Shown here: piece after piece, positions 22,342-22,830 of the stretch | How positions within the stretch are numbered: the first letter of the stretch is position 1 | Layout of the letters: every line of letters begins with the position of its first letter | Assembly (NCBI GenBank): GCA_964450725.1 | Contig: CAYVGO010000038.1 | Span: 1-22,830 of the forward strand | Source: CAYVGO01 sp964450725 | GTDB taxonomy: Bacteria; Bacteroidota; Bacteroidia; Bacteroidales; UBA932 | Reading direction: 5' to 3' | Length of the DNA stretch: 22,830 nt | The notes under the pieces: model-generated | Databases searched by the model: none | What the model was told of the DNA's origin: nothing | The model's input: only the letters and a program-made list of their open reading frames with translations | Made by a program: the position numbers and the translations under genes

Positions 22342-22428
22342 AAACACAAGTTCCGCAAGTTGGACACAACACAAGTAACACAAGATATTACTAACGCAAT
22401 ATAAACAATTCAACAATTCAACAGTGTA

Positions 22429-22457
22429 AATCTTTCAATCAGTGTCATCTGTGTTCT
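22429..22457. repeat. Dispersed intergenic element, copy 2
   Basis: Contains tcaatcagtgtcatctgtgt and closely matches 9405-9434 beside the N gap, with a few substitutions and one small length difference. Copies in two unrelated gene-free regions suggest a genome-wide dispersed repeat. Confidence 0.6.
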
Positions 22458-22475
22458 ATTCAGCAAAATACAGAG

Positions 22476-22533
22476 ATTGCTTCGGGCAGAGCCCTCGCAA
22501 TGACGGGGAAAAAGCAGAGCCCTCGCAATGACG
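22476..22533. repeat. GC-rich direct repeat with hairpin
   Basis: The 20-bp word gcagagccctcgcaatgacg occurs at 22486-22505 and again at 22514-22533. The left copy also closes a hairpin, attgc (22476-22480) with gcaat (22497-22501), with ggg/ccc pairing inside. It resembles the attgcttcg...cgcaatgac intergenic repeats common in draft genomes of several phyla. Confidence 0.65.
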
Positions 22534-22680
22534 CGATAGTAGGTGGAGGGTGAGCGAAGTCGAACCCGCCCTTCGGCTCCGCTCAAGGTACAGGGCTCCG
22601 CTCAATCACCAGACAACCCAAAATACTGTAGAATGTAGAATGAAATACAGGGGGAAACGGCTATGGAACAGGTACTATTG

Positions 22681-22700
22681 CCGTTGGGTAAAACCAACGG
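22681..22700. repeat. Hairpin with 7-bp perfect stem
   Basis: ccgttgg (22681-22687) and ccaacgg (22694-22700) flank a 6-nt loop. No T run follows on either strand, so a terminator role is not supported. Confidence 0.55.
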
Positions 22701-22792
22701 AAGAAGAAAATATAGAAAATAATTAAACTATATTCTTATGAACAGAACATGTATTTATGCGGATACAATGACCGCAAATCGTCGTCATCGTA

Positions 22793-22813
22793 GAGACGTA
22801 TTGCATACGTCTC
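22793..22813. repeat. Hairpin with 8-bp perfect stem (gagacgta/tacgtctc)
   Basis: Perfect 8-bp arms around the loop ttgca. The word gtagagacg...cgtctc is a familiar type of short dispersed palindrome in bacterial intergenic DNA. It lies at the window edge, so its context is incomplete. Confidence 0.6.
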
Positions 22814-22830
22814 AGACCCAAACCACAGCG

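Larger units (their letters stand above)
22296..22830. other. Gene-free right end rich in small repeats
   Basis: Besides the listed terminator candidate and repeats, I see no gene. A 19-codon ORF (22663-22722) and an ORF open from 22738 to the window edge both run through hairpins and lack any recognisable product. The base composition switches from AT-rich to clearly GC-rich at about 22470-22620 and back. Confidence 0.55.

Noticed and set aside
22663..22722. 19-codon ORF before the right-edge ORF
   Set aside because: It is very short and overlaps the ccgttgg/ccaacgg hairpin. Nothing supports translation.
22738..22830. Possible start of a gene running off the right edge
   Set aside because: The frame passes through a perfect palindrome, has no recognisable protein features and is cut by the window edge.

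Overview
The window reads as a low-GC Bacteroidota chromosome fragment, most likely Bacteroidales. The evidence is a SusC/SusD pair, TonB-dependent receptors, surface lipoproteins with short lipoboxes, and at least seven promoters of the Bacteroidota type (TAnnTTTG -7 box) in front of genes. A run of exactly 100 Ns (9305-9404) shows that this is a scaffolded draft assembly.

Left part (1-9859, minus strand). A susC-susD nutrient uptake pair (4852 to 151) has no enzymes beside it, so its substrate is unknown. It is followed by a pyrophosphate-type phosphofructokinase with its own terminator and promoter, and by a MntA/HepT toxin-antitoxin pair whose genes abut exactly. Next come a small Cys-rich exported protein and a TonB-dependent receptor, with the assembly gap between them. 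The receptor belongs to the Bacteroidota group with a CCNLSESF-type plug, often linked to metal (copper) handling.

Middle part (10019-16732, plus strand). This is a compact corrinoid (vitamin B12) uptake operon. It has a Bacteroidota promoter, a clear cobalamin riboswitch, a BtuB-like TonB receptor and three surface lipoproteins. The first is a BtuG-like beta-propeller. The second has a coiled-coil/GNWW stalk, a PKD-like domain and a large unassigned C-terminal domain. The third carries the same kind of stalk on a second BtuG-like propeller. The working model is that the lipoproteins capture corrinoid at the cell surface and hand it to the receptor. No BtuCDF genes are in the window.

16733-17752 is a 1-kb gene-free interval. 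Most of it is an unusual 21-bp satellite-like array. It contains two ungapped copies (about 86% identical) of a ten-monomer, 210-bp higher-order repeat, then eight near-identical monomers, then a degenerate tail still in 21-bp phase. This is the most unusual structure in the window.

Right part (17753-22295, plus strand). It holds rmuC, then a tight cluster of a split ThrE-type threonine/serine exporter (two genes overlapping by 4 bp), hisB and hisH. The remaining histidine genes are absent from both flanks. The last 530 bases hold small hairpins and a GC-rich patch of dispersed intergenic repeats, and no gene that I can support.
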